Notes: generated by a model from the sequence alone, not told the origin. A stretch of DNA of 46,022 nucleotides from Kibdelosporangium sp. MJ126-NF4 (GCF_000826545.1 NZ_CDME01000005.1:1-46022), one strand, 5' to 3'; shown: positions 1-9,716, counted from the stretch's first letter. Translations and numbers: made by a program.

Positions 1-1696
1 CCTGTTCGATCCGCTCGATGATGCCGCGCCGGATTCCGTGCGGCGCCACCAGAAGGCTGCGGTACGTGTTCTGCCGTGCGTACCCGGTCAGCACGTTGAA
101 CAGGTCCGTGAGGTCCGCGCCGATCGCGGGATCGGCTGTGAGCAGGCCGATGTCCTCGTAGAGCCGCGCGGTCTTCGGGTTGTAGTTGCCCGTCCCGATG
201 TGGCAGTACCGGCGGATCGTCGATCCCTCCTGGCGCACCACGAGCGAGGTCTTGCAGTGCGTCTTGAGCCCGACCAGGCCGTACACCACGTGCACGCCCG
301 CCTTCTCCAGTGCCCTCGCCCACTTGATGTTCGCCTGCTCGTCGAACCTCGCCTTGATCTCGACCAGCGCGACGACCTGCTTGCCCGCTTCGGCCGCGTC
401 GATCAGCGCGTCCACAATGGGCGAATCACCCGATGTTCGGTAGAGCGTCTGCTTGATCGCGAGCACGTGCGGGTCGCTGGCCGCCTGCTCGATGAAACGT
501 TGCACACTCGTCGAGAACGAGTCGTACGGGTGATGCACCAGCACGTCGCCCTCCCGCAGCGTGGCGAACACGCTCTTGGGCGTCTCGTGCTCGGCGAACG
601 CCGGGTGCGTCGCGGGCACGAACGGGGCGTCCTTGAGGTCCTTGCGGTCCACGGCATGCAGCTGCCACAGGCACGACAAGTCCAGCAGCCCGTTGATGAC
701 CACGACGTCGTTCGGGTGCACTTCCAGCTCACGCAGCAGCAGCTCCTGCATGTGCTCGCTCATGTCGCTGGCGATCTCCAGCCGGACCGGCGGACCGAAG
801 CGGCGCTGCGCCAGCTCGCGCTCCAACGCGAGCAGCAGGTCCTCGTCGCGGTCCTCCTCGACTTCCAGGTCCGCGTTTCGGGTCACCCGGAACTCGTGCA
901 CCTCGGTGACGTCCATTCCGGTGAACAACTCACCGAGGTGGGCCCCGATCAGGTCCTCCAACGGCAGGAACGTGGCGCTCCATTCGTCTCCATTGGACTG
1001 CACCTGGAGCAGCCTCGGCACGTTGTCGGGCACCTTCACCCTGGCGAAGCGCTCGGTGCCCGCCTCGGGGTCCCGCACGGTGACCGCGAGGTTGAGCGAC
1101 AGCCCCGAGATGTAGGGGAACGGGTGCGCCGGATCGACCGCGAGCGGTGTCAGCACCGGGAAGACCTGGTCGGTGAAGTAGACGCGCAGCCGCTGCTTGT
1201 CGTCCTCCTCCAGCTCCGCCCAGCGCACGATCCGGATCCCGCGCTGCGCCAACTCCGGTCGCACACGCTGCTCGAACGACGCCGACTGCTGTTCGACGAG
1301 CTCCTGGTTGCGCTTGGCGATGTACGCCAACTGCTCGCGCGGGGTCAGCCCGTCGGCGCTGCGCACCGAAAGCCCGGTCTCCCTGCGGCGCTTGAGCCCG
1401 GCGACCCGGACCATGTAGAACTCGTCGAGGTTGGATGCGAAGATCGCGAGGAACTTCGCCCGTTCGAGCAGCGGCTGCGACTCGTCCTCGGCCAGGGCGA
1501 GCACCCGGGCATTGAAGTCCAACCAGGACAGTTCCCGGTTGAAATACCGGTCGTCAGGCAGTCCGTCGATGGCCGTGGCGGCTGTTGTCGCCGCGGGCGG
1601 GGCTGACGGGACGCTCCGTTCCGGGCGGTTGTTGGCCGGCTGGGTCGGGGGCGGTGGCGCTGGCGTGGTCGGCTGGTCGTTGCTTTCGGTGCTCAC
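1..1696 (-). CDS. ppk: Polyphosphate kinase PPK1, C-terminus cut by the window edge
   Basis: Reversible transfer of the ATP gamma-phosphate to inorganic polyphosphate. From a GTG start at 1696 the frame stays open to base 1, giving 565 of about 700-730 residues. The N-terminus has a 40-residue Pro/Ala/Thr-rich lead, then the PPK1 signature [13 protein letters not shown]. Near residue 498 lies [18 protein letters not shown], whose His matches the autophosphorylated His435 of the E. coli enzyme; the second conserved His lies beyond the window. It sits 58 bp downstream of cofC on the same strand, so the two may be cotranscribed. The ATG at 1706 is out of frame, which fixes the GTG start. The long plus-strand frame over this gene is a shadow. 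Confidence 0.95.
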   Translation of the reverse strand, partial: MSTESNDQPTTPAPPPPTQPANNRPERSVPSAPPAATTAATAIDGLPDDRYFNRELSWLDFNARVLALAEDESQPLLERAKFLAIFASNLDEFYMVRVAGLKRRRETGLSVRSADGLTPREQLAYIAKRNQELVEQQSASFEQRVRPELAQRGIRIVRWAELEEDDKQRLRVYFTDQVFPVLTPLAVDPAHPFPYISGLSLNLAVTVRDPEAGTERFARVKVPDNVPRLLQVQSNGDEWSATFLPLEDLIGAHLGELFTGMDVTEVHEFRVTRNADLEVEEDRDEDLLLALERELAQRRFGPPVRLEIASDMSEHMQELLLRELEVHPNDVVVINGLLDLSCLWQLHAVDRKDLKDAPFVPATHPAFAEHETPKSVFATLREGDVLVHHPYDSFSTSVQRFIEQAASDPHVLAIKQTLYRTSGDSPIVDALIDAAEAGKQVVALVEIKARFDEQANIKWARALEKAGVHVVYGLVGLKTHCKTSLVVRQEGSTIRRYCHIGTGNYNPKTARLYEDIGLLTADPAIGADLTDLFNVLTGYARQNTYRSLLVAPHGIRRGIIERIEQ

Positions 1697-1754
1697 AGCA
1701 CGCCATTGTCCAGCACTTATCGCAGAAGTGCGCGTCCCCGTGTGGACAAGGTGG

Positions 1755-2408
1755 TTAACACTCGATCGGCCCACCAATCATCGCGCACAGTAGCGCCGTG
1801 CTGCGGCTGCCGAGACCGAGATCACGTGCCACGGCGAGGTCTTGCGCCGTGTCCACGTCACACCGCAATGACGGCCACTCACCGGTGAGCGGGAGTGCGC
1901 CCGACGCGGCGTGTGCCAGCGCCGAACCGACGCCGAAGCTCGGGTTGAGCGGGTGGCCCGCGGCCGACAGCAACAGCGTGGTTCCCGTCGTCTGCCTGTC
2001 GGCACAGAAAGCACGCCCGCCGTCAGCGGATTTGATGGCTGCGGCAAGTTCGTCGGGCCGCAGCGCGGGCAGATCCGCCTGGAGAGCGCCGATTTGTACC
2101 GCGTTGTGCCGTCCGGGACCGTCCGACTGGCGTAGCAGCGCGGCGCCGTGTCGCAGCGCCTCGTTGAGACCATGGGCGGGGCCCTCCGGCACGCACTCGA
2201 ATCCCTCGGCGGCGAGTACGGCCGCGACGGTCGGGTCCGAGCTGACGACCAGCACCCGGCGCACGCCGTCGGTTTCGGCGGCGGCGGTGACTGTGTCCAA
2301 AAGCACGGCGAGCACCAGGTTGGCGTGCTCCTCCGGCGCGACCGTACCGCGCAGCCGCGACTTGGCGTCCGGCAGCGCCTTCACCGGCACGACGAGATCT
2401 GTCTCCAC
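1755..2408 (-). CDS. cofC: 2-phospho-L-lactate/phosphoenolpyruvate guanylyltransferase (CofC/FbiD)
   Basis: Activates phosphoenolpyruvate or 2-phospho-L-lactate with GTP in coenzyme F420 biosynthesis. It has 217 residues, the usual family length. The N-terminal nucleotide-binding segment [13 protein letters not shown] is the family hallmark, and ALQADLPAL supplies the later acidic metal-binding element. The C-terminal part [13 protein letters not shown] is also typical. It lies upstream of ppk on the same strand and divergent from plsC, as fbiD lies next to ppk1 in mycobacteria. Its presence implies that the organism makes F420; the remaining cof/fbi genes are not in this window. Confidence 0.93.
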   Translation of the reverse strand: METDLVVPVKALPDAKSRLRGTVAPEEHANLVLAVLLDTVTAAAETDGVRRVLVVSSDPTVAAVLAAEGFECVPEGPAHGLNEALRHGAALLRQSDGPGRHNAVQIGALQADLPALRPDELAAAIKSADGGRAFCADRQTTGTTLLLSAAGHPLNPSFGVGSALAHAASGALPLTGEWPSLRCDVDTAQDLAVARDLGLGSRSTALLCAMIGGPIEC

Positions 2409-2461
2409 CGTGACGATTCTGCATCAAAACCGGGCGCGACGGCCGCTGCCGGGCGAAGACC

Positions 2462-2467
2462 TAGACT
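2462..2467 (+). promoter_or_regulatory. Putative -10 box (TAGACT) for plsC
   Basis: TAGACT fits the actinobacterial TANNNT -10 pattern. It lies 21 nt before a strong Shine-Dalgarno AGGAGG (2489-2494), which is followed 4 nt later by a TTG start codon. No convincing -35 is visible. It sits in the divergent cofC/plsC gap. Confidence 0.4.
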
Positions 2468-2498
2468 CGTGCGGTCCCGTAGTGCATTAGGAGGAGCC

Positions 2499-3215
2499 TT
2501 GGCGCGTCGTGAGAAGGATGGGATCTGGGTCAAGATCTGCGCGGCGGTGTTCTACCCGCTCACCTGGCTGGGTAAGCGGGTGACGCGAGGCGCCGAGCGC
2601 ATTCCCCGGCAAGGCGGCGCGATCCTGGTGTTCAACCACGTCTCGCACCTCGATCCGGTGATCGACGCGGTGTTCGTGCACCGCAACAAGCGGGTGCCCC
2701 GGTTTCTCGCCAAGGACAGCCTGTTCCGTATCCCGGTGGCCGGAAAGATCATCGCGGGCGCGGGAACCATCCCGGTGTACCGGGGTACGTCCAACGCCGC
2801 GGAGAGCCTGCGCGACGCCACCAAGGCGCTGAACGAGGGCAAGATCGTGTGCATCTACCCGGAAGGCACGATCAGCAAGGACCCGCAGGGCTGGCCGATG
2901 CGGTCCTTCCCCGGTGTGGCACGGCTGGCGCTGACCAGCGACGTGCCGGTGCTGCCGATCGCGCGGTGGGGGACCAACCACATCTACGACGGGTACACGA
3001 AGCGTTTCCGTCCGTTCCCGCGCAAGACCGTCACGACGTACGTCGGCGAGCCGGTCGACCTGTCGCAGTACCGTGGCGAGAACCCGCCCTCCAACACCGC
3101 ACTGGTCCGGGTGACCGAGCTCATCATGAACGACGTGAAGAAACTCCTCGCGGAGATCCGAGACGAAGAGGCGCCCGCCGGGTACTTCAACCCGAAGAAG
3201 AAGGCGGAGAGCTGA
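2499..3215 (+). CDS. plsC: 1-acyl-sn-glycerol-3-phosphate acyltransferase (PlsC family)
   Basis: Acylates lysophosphatidic acid to phosphatidic acid at the inner membrane face. It has 238 residues. The acyltransferase motif NHVSHLD (NHX4D) is near residue 41, and the PEGTISK motif follows around residue 127. The TTG start is chosen because AGGAGG ends 4 nt upstream and the protein then begins with ARREKDG, as expected for the family; the frame upstream overlaps the divergent cofC promoter and is not plausible coding. The C-terminus is Lys-rich (NPKKKAES). The gene is followed after 1 nt by gpsA, so acyl acceptor supply and acylation are linked in one transcript. Confidence 0.9.
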   Translation: MARREKDGIWVKICAAVFYPLTWLGKRVTRGAERIPRQGGAILVFNHVSHLDPVIDAVFVHRNKRVPRFLAKDSLFRIPVAGKIIAGAGTIPVYRGTSNAAESLRDATKALNEGKIVCIYPEGTISKDPQGWPMRSFPGVARLALTSDVPVLPIARWGTNHIYDGYTKRFRPFPRKTVTTYVGEPVDLSQYRGENPPSNTALVRVTELIMNDVKKLLAEIRDEEAPAGYFNPKKKAES

Positions 3216-3216
3216 C

Positions 3217-4218
3217 ATGTCGTTGGCGCGGATCGCAGTGCTCGGTGCGGGTTCGTGGGGGACGACCTACGCGAAGGTGATGGCCGACGCGGGCCGGGAC
3301 GTCGTGCTGTGGGCCCGTCGCCCCGAGGTCGCCGAGGCGGTGACCCGGCAGCACGAGAACCCGGACTACCTGCCCGGTGTCCGGCTGCCGGACAACCTCA
3401 CGTCTACATCGGACCCGGCAGAGGCGCTGGACGGCGCCGAGGCCGTGGTGCTCGCCGTGCCGAGCCAGAGCCTGCGCGTGAACCTGTCCCGCTGGGCGCT
3501 TCCCGCCGGTGCGACGCTGGTCAGCCTGGCCAAGGGCGTGGAACTGGGCACGCTCAAGCGGATGAGCGAGGTGGTCGCGGAAGTCGCGGGCGTGCCGTCG
3601 AATCACGTCGCCGTGGTGTCCGGGCCGAACCTGGCCATGGAGATCGCGCGTGAACAACCGACCGCGACCGTGATCGCGTGCGAGGACCACGACCGCGCGG
3701 TCGACCTGCAGCACGCGAGCACGACCGGGTACTTCCGGCCGTACACGAACACCGACGTGATCGGCTGCGAACTCGGTGGGGCGTGCAAGAACGTGATCGC
3801 GCTGTCCTGCGGGATGGCGTCGGGCCTCGGGTTCGGCAGCAACACACTGGCCACACTGATCACACGGGGGCTGGCTGAGACCTCGCGGCTGGGAATGGCG
3901 CTCGGCGCGGACCCGATGACCTTCGCGGGCCTTGCCGGGCTGGGGGATCTGGTCGCGACCTGCTCGTCGCCGTTGTCGCGCAACCGGACCTTCGGCGAGC
4001 GGCTGGGCCGTGGCCAGAGCCTGGTCGAAGCGCAGGAGGCGACGCAGGGACAGGTCGCGGAAGGCGTGAAGTCCTGTTCGTCCATCAGGGCGCTGGCCGT
4101 CCGGCACGGTGTGGACATGCCGATCACCGAGGTGGTGCACCGGGTCTGTCACGACGGCCTCGACCCTCGCGAGGCAGGCGCCGAACTGATCGGCCGCAAG
4201 GTCAGGCCGGAGCGATGA
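3217..4218 (+). CDS. gpsA: Glycerol-3-phosphate dehydrogenase [NAD(P)+]
   Basis: Reduces dihydroxyacetone phosphate to sn-glycerol-3-phosphate for phospholipid synthesis. The 333 residues are full length. The N-terminal dinucleotide-binding loop is [12 protein letters not shown], and the catalytic Lys lies in [10 protein letters not shown]. The signature [25 protein letters not shown] near residue 230-260 is that of GpsA. Its ATG follows the plsC stop by one base, and its own stop overlaps the next ATG (ATGA at 4215-4218), so plsC-gpsA and the PLP enzyme gene look translationally coupled. Confidence 0.96.
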   Translation: MSLARIAVLGAGSWGTTYAKVMADAGRDVVLWARRPEVAEAVTRQHENPDYLPGVRLPDNLTSTSDPAEALDGAEAVVLAVPSQSLRVNLSRWALPAGATLVSLAKGVELGTLKRMSEVVAEVAGVPSNHVAVVSGPNLAMEIAREQPTATVIACEDHDRAVDLQHASTTGYFRPYTNTDVIGCELGGACKNVIALSCGMASGLGFGSNTLATLITRGLAETSRLGMALGADPMTFAGLAGLGDLVATCSSPLSRNRTFGERLGRGQSLVEAQEATQGQVAEGVKSCSSIRALAVRHGVDMPITEVVHRVCHDGLDPREAGAELIGRKVRPER

Positions 4219-5309
4219 CCCGAAAGAGGGCGGAGCTCGGTGACGGGACCCGTTGCGTGCACGGCGGTCTGGCCGACGCCCAGCCGGGAACTCCTTTGCT
4301 CGCATCGCCGGTCTTCGCCACCGGGTTCCACGCGGGGCATCCGTCCTATGGGTACGGCCGGGCCGACAACCCGACCTACCGGGCGCTGGAGTCCGCGATC
4401 GGTGCCCTGGACGGCGGGGAATGCGTGGTCTTCGGCTCCGGGATGGCCGCGATCTCGGCGGTTCTGGGACTGGCGTCCGGGAAAGTCGTGCTGCCGTCGG
4501 ACGGTTACTACCTGACCCGCACGCTGGCAGCCGACCTGCCTGTCACGGTCGTCGAGGTGCCGACGACCGGGCCGTGGCCCTCGTTCGAGGGCGTCGACCT
4601 TGTGCTGCTGGAAACACCGTCCAACCCGGGCCTGGATGTGTGCGATATCACCGCCTTGGTCTCGGCGGCGCACACGGCAGGCGCCCTTGTCGCTGTGGAC
4701 AACACCACCGCGACGCCCATCGGGCAGCGGCCGTTGGAACTCGGCGCGGACATCGTCGTGTCCAGCGACAGCAAGGCACTCGCCGGGCACAGCGATGTCC
4801 TGCTGGGACACGTGACCTGCCGTTCCGTCGACCTCGCGGCGCGGATCCGGCACACGCGCACGGTGCACGGCGGGATCCCCGGTCCGTTCGAGACATGGCT
4901 GGCCCACCGCGGTCTGGCCACGCTGGATCTGCGGCTGGCCAGGCAGGCGCAGAACGCGTCCGCGCTCCACTCGGCGCTGCGTGGGCACCCGTTGGTGTCG
5001 AACCTGCGGTGGCCCGGGGCGGCTCAGGACCCGTCCCACACCGTCGCTTCCCAGCAGATGCGCCGGTTCAACGGCGTTTTCACGTTCACCCTCGCCTCAC
5101 GCGCCACAGCGGAGAAGTTCATCGCCGCGTCGAAGCTGGTGACCGCGGCGACGAGTTTCGGCGGCGTGCACAGCACAGCCGACCGGCGCGCGCAGTGGGG
5201 CGATCCCGTGCCGGAGGGGTTCCTGCGGTTCTCCGCCGGGTGCGAGGACACCGACGATCTCGTGGCCGACGTCCTTTCGGCGCTTGCCACATTTAACGCG
5301 GACGAGTGA
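4215..5309 (+). CDS. Cystathionine gamma-lyase/gamma-synthase-type PLP enzyme
   Basis: A Cys/Met-metabolism PLP enzyme of 364 residues. The Schiff-base Lys is K187 in [13 protein letters not shown], the PLP-phosphate loop is [11 protein letters not shown], and the N-terminal [15 protein letters not shown] is characteristic of the cystathionine gamma-lyase family. The exact reaction (gamma-lyase, gamma-synthase or a related lyase) cannot be fixed from sequence. Context favours cysteine formation or breakdown, since a cysteine dioxygenase with a Cys-codon leader peptide follows. Its ATG overlaps the gpsA stop by ATGA. The chain is somewhat shorter than the usual 380-400 residues. Confidence 0.88.
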   Translation: MTRKRAELGDGTRCVHGGLADAQPGTPLLASPVFATGFHAGHPSYGYGRADNPTYRALESAIGALDGGECVVFGSGMAAISAVLGLASGKVVLPSDGYYLTRTLAADLPVTVVEVPTTGPWPSFEGVDLVLLETPSNPGLDVCDITALVSAAHTAGALVAVDNTTATPIGQRPLELGADIVVSSDSKALAGHSDVLLGHVTCRSVDLAARIRHTRTVHGGIPGPFETWLAHRGLATLDLRLARQAQNASALHSALRGHPLVSNLRWPGAAQDPSHTVASQQMRRFNGVFTFTLASRATAEKFIAASKLVTAATSFGGVHSTADRRAQWGDPVPEGFLRFSAGCEDTDDLVADVLSALATFNADE

Positions 5310-5371
5310 ACTCCCGTCCACTTCCTGGACGTGATTTGACGGACATCCCCTCCGCTGCTTTCCTGGTGCGC

Positions 5372-5449
5372 ATGATGCGCGCTATGGCTGACGGACGGGG
5401 TCACATCGACCTCGGCCTCGTCGCGAGCGCACTGTGTCTTCCTCGGTGA
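5372..5449 (+). CDS. Cysteine-codon leader peptide upstream of cysteine dioxygenase (25 aa)
   Basis: A 25-codon frame opens with ATGATG and closes with TGA, 44 nt before the dioxygenase start. The peptide contains GHIDLGLVASALC followed by LPR. The HIDL...(S)ALC ending matches the actinobacterial leader-peptide family I know from sulfur-metabolism genes (often written RRHIDL...LC). The single TGT codon near the end fits an attenuator that senses charged tRNA-Cys. The arginine pair before HIDL is reduced to a single Arg here (GRGHIDL). No strong Shine-Dalgarno precedes it and I could not assign terminator/antiterminator hairpins by eye. The family match is my recognition; the regulatory role is inferred. 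Confidence 0.68.
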   Translation: MMRAMADGRGHIDLGLVASALCLPR

Positions 5450-5493
5450 TCGGCCCGCTGTCATCATTCGCGCCATTTTCCCGAGGATCTTCC

Positions 5494-5919
5494 ATGTTCG
5501 CCGTACCTGAGAACACCGTCGCGCTCGCCGCCGCCCCCGCCCTCAAGCACCCCGCCCGCATCGCCGTCGAGTACGCGCTCGACCGGGATCGTTGGAAGAG
5601 CAAGCTGAGGTACGACCCGGCCGAGCGTTTCTCCGCTCTGCTCGACAGCACGGACGACCACGAGGTCTGGTTGATGAGCTGGTTGCCGGGGCAGTCGACG
5701 GATCTGCACGACCACGGCAGCGCGACCGGTGCGTTCACGATCGTCTCGGGTGTGCTGACCGAGAAGGTCATGCGCACCGGGGCCACTCTCGAACTGCAGC
5801 CGGGACAGTCCCGGGTGTTCGCACCGCACTACGTGCACCAGGTTTCCAACGAGGGCCCCGACCCGGCGGTCAGCATCCACGTCTACGGGGCTACGCGCCA
5901 GATGCGTACCTATCCCTGA
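5494..5919 (+). CDS. Cysteine dioxygenase (type I family)
   Basis: Oxidises L-cysteine to cysteine sulfinate with O2 and non-heme Fe(II). It has 141 residues in a single cupin barrel. Iron ligands are H72 and H74 in LHDHGSATGAF and H115 in APHYVHQVSN. The ATG at 5494 is preferred over the in-frame start at 5434, because the earlier one overlaps the leader peptide and adds no conserved sequence. The last 29 bp overlap the end of the convergent PNPOx-family gene. Together with the upstream PLP enzyme it forms a small cysteine-catabolism unit likely controlled by the leader peptide. Confidence 0.9.
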   Translation: MFAVPENTVALAAAPALKHPARIAVEYALDRDRWKSKLRYDPAERFSALLDSTDDHEVWLMSWLPGQSTDLHDHGSATGAFTIVSGVLTEKVMRTGATLELQPGQSRVFAPHYVHQVSNEGPDPAVSIHVYGATRQMRTYP

Positions 5920-6556
5920 CGTGCTCCGGCGTTGTCCAGCCGGGCGGCAGGTCGCTGCTCGGCTCGGGCGCGCCCCACTGCCGCGTCAACGGGAGGACTC
6001 CCGCCCACGCGGTGTCGTTCTCGATGTCCTCGGGCTCGTCGCCGGGGTCGCCGCTGCGGACCTTCACCGCGGCCTCGTCCAACGACAGCGCCAGGACCTG
6101 TGTCTTGGCGAGTTCCTTCGCGTCGGGCAGACGGCTGTGTGCCCATGAGCCGGGGGCCAGGTGTTCGGTGAGCACCTTCAGCCCGTGCAGGCGTTCTTCG
6201 TCGGATTCCACCAGCCGTGCACGGCCGTGCACCACCACTGAGCGGTAGTTGGCGGAGAAGTGGAACACCGACCGGGCGTAGACGATGCCGTCGAGGAGCG
6301 TGACGGCGACACAGATATCTGTGTCCACTGCGCTGCGGAGGCTGAGCGCTCCCGTTGAGCCGTGCAGGTACAAGGTGTCCTTGTCCCGGCCGTATCCGGT
6401 TGGCAGGACGATGGGCGCGCCGTCGATGACGACCGACAGGTGGCAGATCAGTCCGGCGTCGAGGATGGAGTCCAGTGCGGCCCGGTCGGCGACTGCTCGG
6501 TTCTTCCCGCGTTTGATTGTGCTGCGGGGTGTGGGCGATAGTGGAGTTCGGGTCAC
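5891..6556 (-). CDS. Pyridoxamine 5'-phosphate oxidase-fold flavoprotein
   Basis: A split-barrel FMN-binding protein, 221 residues from GTG 6556, starting TRTPLSPTPRST. The segment ADRAALDSILDAGLICHLSV plus PIVLPTGYGRD is typical of the COG3467-type PNPOx-like proteins (flavin or F420 binders), not of true PdxH. Substrate is unknown; with cofC in the window, F420 rather than FMN use is possible. An in-frame TTG at 6577 is the alternative start. It is divergent from a MocR/PdxR regulator across a short gap, a common pairing that suggests regulation by that protein and a link to vitamin B6. Its 3' end overlaps the dioxygenase gene by 29 bp. Confidence 0.85.
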   Translation of the reverse strand: MTRTPLSPTPRSTIKRGKNRAVADRAALDSILDAGLICHLSVVIDGAPIVLPTGYGRDKDTLYLHGSTGALSLRSAVDTDICVAVTLLDGIVYARSVFHFSANYRSVVVHGRARLVESDEERLHGLKVLTEHLAPGSWAHSRLPDAKELAKTQVLALSLDEAAVKVRSGDPGDEPEDIENDTAWAGVLPLTRQWGAPEPSSDLPPGWTTPEHVRDRYASGA

Positions 6557-6589
6557 GGCTACCAGTGTCTTCGGCAAAGTGGCATCATC

Positions 6590-6624
6590 AAAGGGCCAAA
6601 AACATCGAAAATGGAAAGGCCAAT
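6590..6624. promoter_or_regulatory. Candidate MocR operator: two AAAGG(G)CCAA direct repeats
   Basis: In the divergent gap, AAAGGGCCAAA (6590-6600) and GAAAGGCCAAT (6614-6624) repeat in the same orientation with 24 bp between the GGCC cores, about two helical turns. MocR regulators commonly bind direct repeats, so this is a plausible operator for the flanking genes. No binding data are implied. Confidence 0.4.
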
Positions 6625-6630
6625 TGAGCC

Positions 6631-8025
6631 GTGGCAGCCGATCCGCCCGCCCCGCCAGTCACGTTGGACCGTGAGTCTGACACGCCGCTGGCCGTTCAGC
6701 TCGCCGACGCCCTGCGCACCGCCGCCGCGGACGGGCGGCTGCGCAGCGGCGACCGACTGCCCTCCACCCGTGCGCTCGCCACTCGTCTGCAGGTCAGCCG
6801 GACCGTCACCTCGGCGGCGTACGAACAGCTGCACGCCGAAGGCTGGATCGCGGGCAAGCACGGATCCGGCACATACATCACGACAGCCCCGCCGGGCAGC
6901 CTGCCCGAAACCGTGCCACGGCCCAAGCGCGGCGCGGCGGAGCCCGCGCTCGTCGACCTCACGCCAGGATCGCCGTGGGCAGGCGGAATCGACCGTGCCG
7001 CGTGGCGCCGCGCCTGGCGTGCCGCGGCCGACGCGCCGCCGCTGATGCGGCCGGAACGCGCGGGCCTGCCGGAGTACCGCGCGATCATCGCCGAGCACCT
7101 GTTGCGCCACCGCGGGTTGCGGGTCGACGGTGAGGACGAGAGCGTGCTGGCCACCAGCGGAACGTCCTCAGCGGTCTCCGAACTCGCATTCGCGGTGCTC
7201 GGCCGGGGCTCGACCGTCGCCATCGAGGAACCCGGGTACCAGCGGGCGGCCGCCGCGATGACCGCCGCCGGGCTCAACGTCGTGCTGGCCCCGGTCGACG
7301 TCGAGGGATTCCGGATCGACGCGGTGCCCGCCGGGGTGAAGGCCGTCTACTGCTCGCCCGCGCACCAGTATCCCCTCGGCGGCCGGATGCCCGCGGGCCG
7401 TCGGGTCCAGCTCGTGGAACGCGCGCGGCGTGACGGTTTTCTCGTCATCGAGGACGACTACGACGGCGAACTGCGTTATGACGTGGCGCCGCTGCCGTTG
7501 CTCGCCGCGCTCGCCCCGGACGTCGTGGTGCATCTGGGAACGACGAGCAAGATCCTGACGCCGACGCTGGGTACCGGCTGGATGGTCGCGCCGCCGTCGG
7601 TCGTCGCCGCGATCCTGGAATACCGGGACCGCACCGGGATCGGGCCCGCGGTCGCCGGTCAGCGGGTGATGGTCGAGTACGCCCGCAACGGCGATCTGGG
7701 CAGGCACCTGCGGAGGTTGCGGCGCGAGCTGTCCGAGCGGCGCTCGCTCGTCGTCGATGCCTTGCGGGAAGCCGGGTTCGAGGTGCTCGGCGACGACGCG
7801 GGCGCACACGTCGTCGTGCCGCTGTCCTCGGCCCGCGCCGAACGGGACGTCCGGGTCAAAGCGGAGGATTTCGGCGCCCGGATCGACGGTTTGACCCGGC
7901 ACCACGCGGGCAGGCCACGCTGGCACGGCATCGCGTTGGGCTACGCGGCATGCTCCCGTGACGAGCTGCTGGAGGTATTGCCCCAGCTCATAGACCTGCT
8001 CCGGCAGGCGGACCGGGACAGGTAA
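6631..8025 (+). CDS. MocR/PdxR-type transcriptional regulator (GntR HTH + aminotransferase-like domain)
   Basis: 464 residues. Residues 15-80 form a GntR winged helix ([14 protein letters not shown]...[18 protein letters not shown]). The rest is a fold-type I aminotransferase-like domain with a PLP-binding Lys, K307, in [14 protein letters not shown] and an [11 protein letters not shown] motif. Such proteins sense PLP or amino acids and control vitamin B6 genes or neighbouring genes. It starts with GTG 6631, 74 bp from the divergent PNPOx-fold gene. Its stop codon TAA overlaps the -10 box of ddl. Confidence 0.92.
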   Translation: MAADPPAPPVTLDRESDTPLAVQLADALRTAAADGRLRSGDRLPSTRALATRLQVSRTVTSAAYEQLHAEGWIAGKHGSGTYITTAPPGSLPETVPRPKRGAAEPALVDLTPGSPWAGGIDRAAWRRAWRAAADAPPLMRPERAGLPEYRAIIAEHLLRHRGLRVDGEDESVLATSGTSSAVSELAFAVLGRGSTVAIEEPGYQRAAAAMTAAGLNVVLAPVDVEGFRIDAVPAGVKAVYCSPAHQYPLGGRMPAGRRVQLVERARRDGFLVIEDDYDGELRYDVAPLPLLAALAPDVVVHLGTTSKILTPTLGTGWMVAPPSVVAAILEYRDRTGIGPAVAGQRVMVEYARNGDLGRHLRRLRRELSERRSLVVDALREAGFEVLGDDAGAHVVVPLSSARAERDVRVKAEDFGARIDGLTRHHAGRPRWHGIALGYAACSRDELLEVLPQLIDLLRQADRDR

Positions 8026-8028
8026 GGT
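8023..8028 (+). promoter_or_regulatory. Putative -10 box (TAAGGT) for ddl
   Basis: TAAGGT overlaps the stop codon of the upstream regulator and ends 8 nt before the ddl ATG. That spacing would give a leaderless or nearly leaderless mRNA, and no Shine-Dalgarno is visible, which agrees. Confidence 0.45.
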
Positions 8029-8036
8029 CGGGCGCC

Positions 8037-9107
8037 ATGAGCGAGCCGAAAATCCGAGTCGCCGTCGTGTTCGGCGGCCGTAGCACCGAACACGCCATCA
8101 GCTGCGTGTCGGCAGCGAGTGTGCTCGCCACTGTGGATACCGAACGTTTCGACGTCCTGCCGGTCGGCATCACGCCGGAAGGCGCCTGGGTGCTGGCACC
8201 GGGCGCGTCCACGCTGGCGATCGAGGGAGGTGCGCTGCCCAGCGTCACCTCGGGCACCGAGGTGGTGCTCTCCGGCCCCCGCTTCGTGGAGCTGCACCAG
8301 GCCGGGGCCAGCGAGATCCTCCGCGACGTCGACGTGGTCATCCCGATGCTGCACGGTGCCTTCGGCGAGGACGGCACCATCCAGGGGCTGCTGGAGATGG
8401 CCGGGATCCCGTACGTCGGGTCCGGTGTGCTGGCCAGTGCCGTCTCGATGGACAAGGCCTTCACCAAGCGGGTGCTGGCCGCCGAGGGCCTGCCGATCGG
8501 CCCCTACGAACTGCTCACGCGCACCGAGCCAACCCTGTCGCAGGAGCAGCGCGACCGCCTGGGCCTGCCGGTGTTCGTCAAACCGTGCCGTGCCGGTTCG
8601 TCGCACGGCATCACGAAGGTCACCGACTGGGCGGAGTTGGCCGACGCGATCGCGTTCGCCAGGTCGGTCGACCCGAAGGTGATCGTCGAGGCCGCGGTGG
8701 CGGGCCGTGAGGTCGAGTGCGGTGTGCTGGAGTTCCCGGACGGCCGCGTCGAGGCGTCGCTGCCCGCCGAGGTCCGGACCTCCAGCGACTGGTACGACTT
8801 CGAGGCCAAGTACCTCGACGAGTCACTGGAACTCGACATCCCGGCCAAGCTCGACGACGCGGTGATCGAGAAGGTCCGCGCGCTGTCGGTCCGCACTTTC
8901 AAGGCAGTGGACGGCGAGGGCCTGGCCCGCGTCGACTTCTTCGTCACCGACGACGGCGACGTGCTGGTCAACGAGCTGAACACGATGCCGGGCTGCACAC
9001 CGAGTTCGGCCTACCCGAAGATGTGGGCGGTCACCGGCCTCGACTTCAAAACCGTGGTGAGCACCCTGATCGACACCGCACTGGCCCGCGGCGCAGGCCT
9101 GCACTGA
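8037..9107 (+). CDS. ddl: D-alanine-D-alanine ligase
   Basis: ATP-dependent joining of two D-alanines for the peptidoglycan pentapeptide. It has 356 residues with an ATP-grasp fold. The N-terminal [13 protein letters not shown] holds the conserved Glu contacting the first D-Ala. The segment [11 protein letters not shown] carries the Tyr associated with D-Ala (rather than D-Lac) specificity, and [14 protein letters not shown] is the metal/phosphate site. I therefore expect normal D-Ala-D-Ala activity, not a vancomycin-resistance D-Ala-D-Lac ligase. It is convergent with the DUF3515 gene and shares its terminator. Confidence 0.95.
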   Translation: MSEPKIRVAVVFGGRSTEHAISCVSAASVLATVDTERFDVLPVGITPEGAWVLAPGASTLAIEGGALPSVTSGTEVVLSGPRFVELHQAGASEILRDVDVVIPMLHGAFGEDGTIQGLLEMAGIPYVGSGVLASAVSMDKAFTKRVLAAEGLPIGPYELLTRTEPTLSQEQRDRLGLPVFVKPCRAGSSHGITKVTDWAELADAIAFARSVDPKVIVEAAVAGREVECGVLEFPDGRVEASLPAEVRTSSDWYDFEAKYLDESLELDIPAKLDDAVIEKVRALSVRTFKAVDGEGLARVDFFVTDDGDVLVNELNTMPGCTPSSAYPKMWAVTGLDFKTVVSTLIDTALARGAGLH

Positions 9108-9111
9108 ACAA

Positions 9112-9166
9112 CCTCGTGAGTGTTTCGGCCGGTTCTAACCGGCCGAAACACTCACGAGGGTTTTTT
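9112..9166. terminator. Bidirectional terminator between ddl and the DUF3515 gene
   Basis: A perfect 23-bp inverted repeat (arms 9112-9134 and 9137-9159) with a minimal loop is followed by TTTTTT at 9161-9166. The right arm contains the stop codon of the convergent DUF3515 gene at 9152-9154, so the hairpin is partly coding. Its length and perfection exceed a usual intrinsic terminator. Confidence 0.9.
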
Positions 9167-9697
9167 GGCGAGGGTCTTGGTGATGAGGTCGGAGATCTCC
9201 TGCAACGGGCCGGTTCCGGCGCTGTGCGGAACGGTCATCGCGACGTACACCGTCCGGTCCGCCAGGTACCAGGTGCTTGAGTCGCCGCTGGGGATCTCCA
9301 GCCAGGACACACCGTTGACCACGCCCAGTTGCGACGTCGGCGTCAGCTCGGCCGGTTTGTCCAAGCCACAGCGCAGCACGACAGGATCGGAACGCTGGTC
9401 GCTCCACGCGGCCGACGCGGGTGGAGCGGGCTCGGCCAGCGTCGCCTTGGTCAGTGGGGCAGAGTTGGACGACAGGCTCTGCGGAAGTTTCTGGACGAGG
9501 GCCGCGCAGTCCGCTGACGTGGCAGCAGGTGCGGGCACGGGAACCAGTGCCACCGGACCGGTTCGCAACGGTGCCGGTGGCGGTGTCGCCTGTGCTGCTT
9601 GGTCGTTCCCGGACCCGAAGACGAGGCTGACGATGATCACTCCGGCGAGGAGCGCGACCGCGAGCCCCGACGCTATGACAACCCTTGTCCTGTCCAC
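9152..9697 (-). CDS. DUF3515 membrane-anchored lipid-face/secreted protein
   Basis: 181 residues from GTG 9697 (VDRTRVVIASGLAVALLAG). One N-terminal hydrophobic segment (residues 5-25) is either a signal peptide or an anchor. It is followed by a Pro/Ala-rich linker and a domain with two Cys residues (SADCAALV and VLRCGLD) that could form a disulfide outside the membrane. This is the DUF3515 family found beside ddl and thiL in mycobacteria and relatives (Rv2980). Function is unknown. Its last codons, KKPS-stop, lie inside the terminator hairpin. The longer in-frame start upstream overlaps the next gene and is rejected. Confidence 0.8.
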   Translation of the reverse strand: MDRTRVVIASGLAVALLAGVIIVSLVFGSGNDQAAQATPPPAPLRTGPVALVPVPAPAATSADCAALVQKLPQSLSSNSAPLTKATLAEPAPPASAAWSDQRSDPVVLRCGLDKPAELTPTSQLGVVNGVSWLEIPSGDSSTWYLADRTVYVAMTVPHSAGTGPLQEISDLITKTLAKKPS

Positions 9698-9716
9698 ATC
9701 CCTACTACACCATGGG

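Noticed and set aside
38..1606. Long open frame of 522 codons on the plus strand
   Set aside because: It is the antisense of ppk; the minus frame has clear PPK1 motifs, while this one is Arg/Val/Gln-rich without any recognisable motif.
8037..9107. D-Ala-D-Lac (glycopeptide-resistance) ligase
   Set aside because: The EAKY tyrosine and N-terminal motifs fit a normal D-Ala-D-Ala ligase, and no vanH or vanX neighbours are present.
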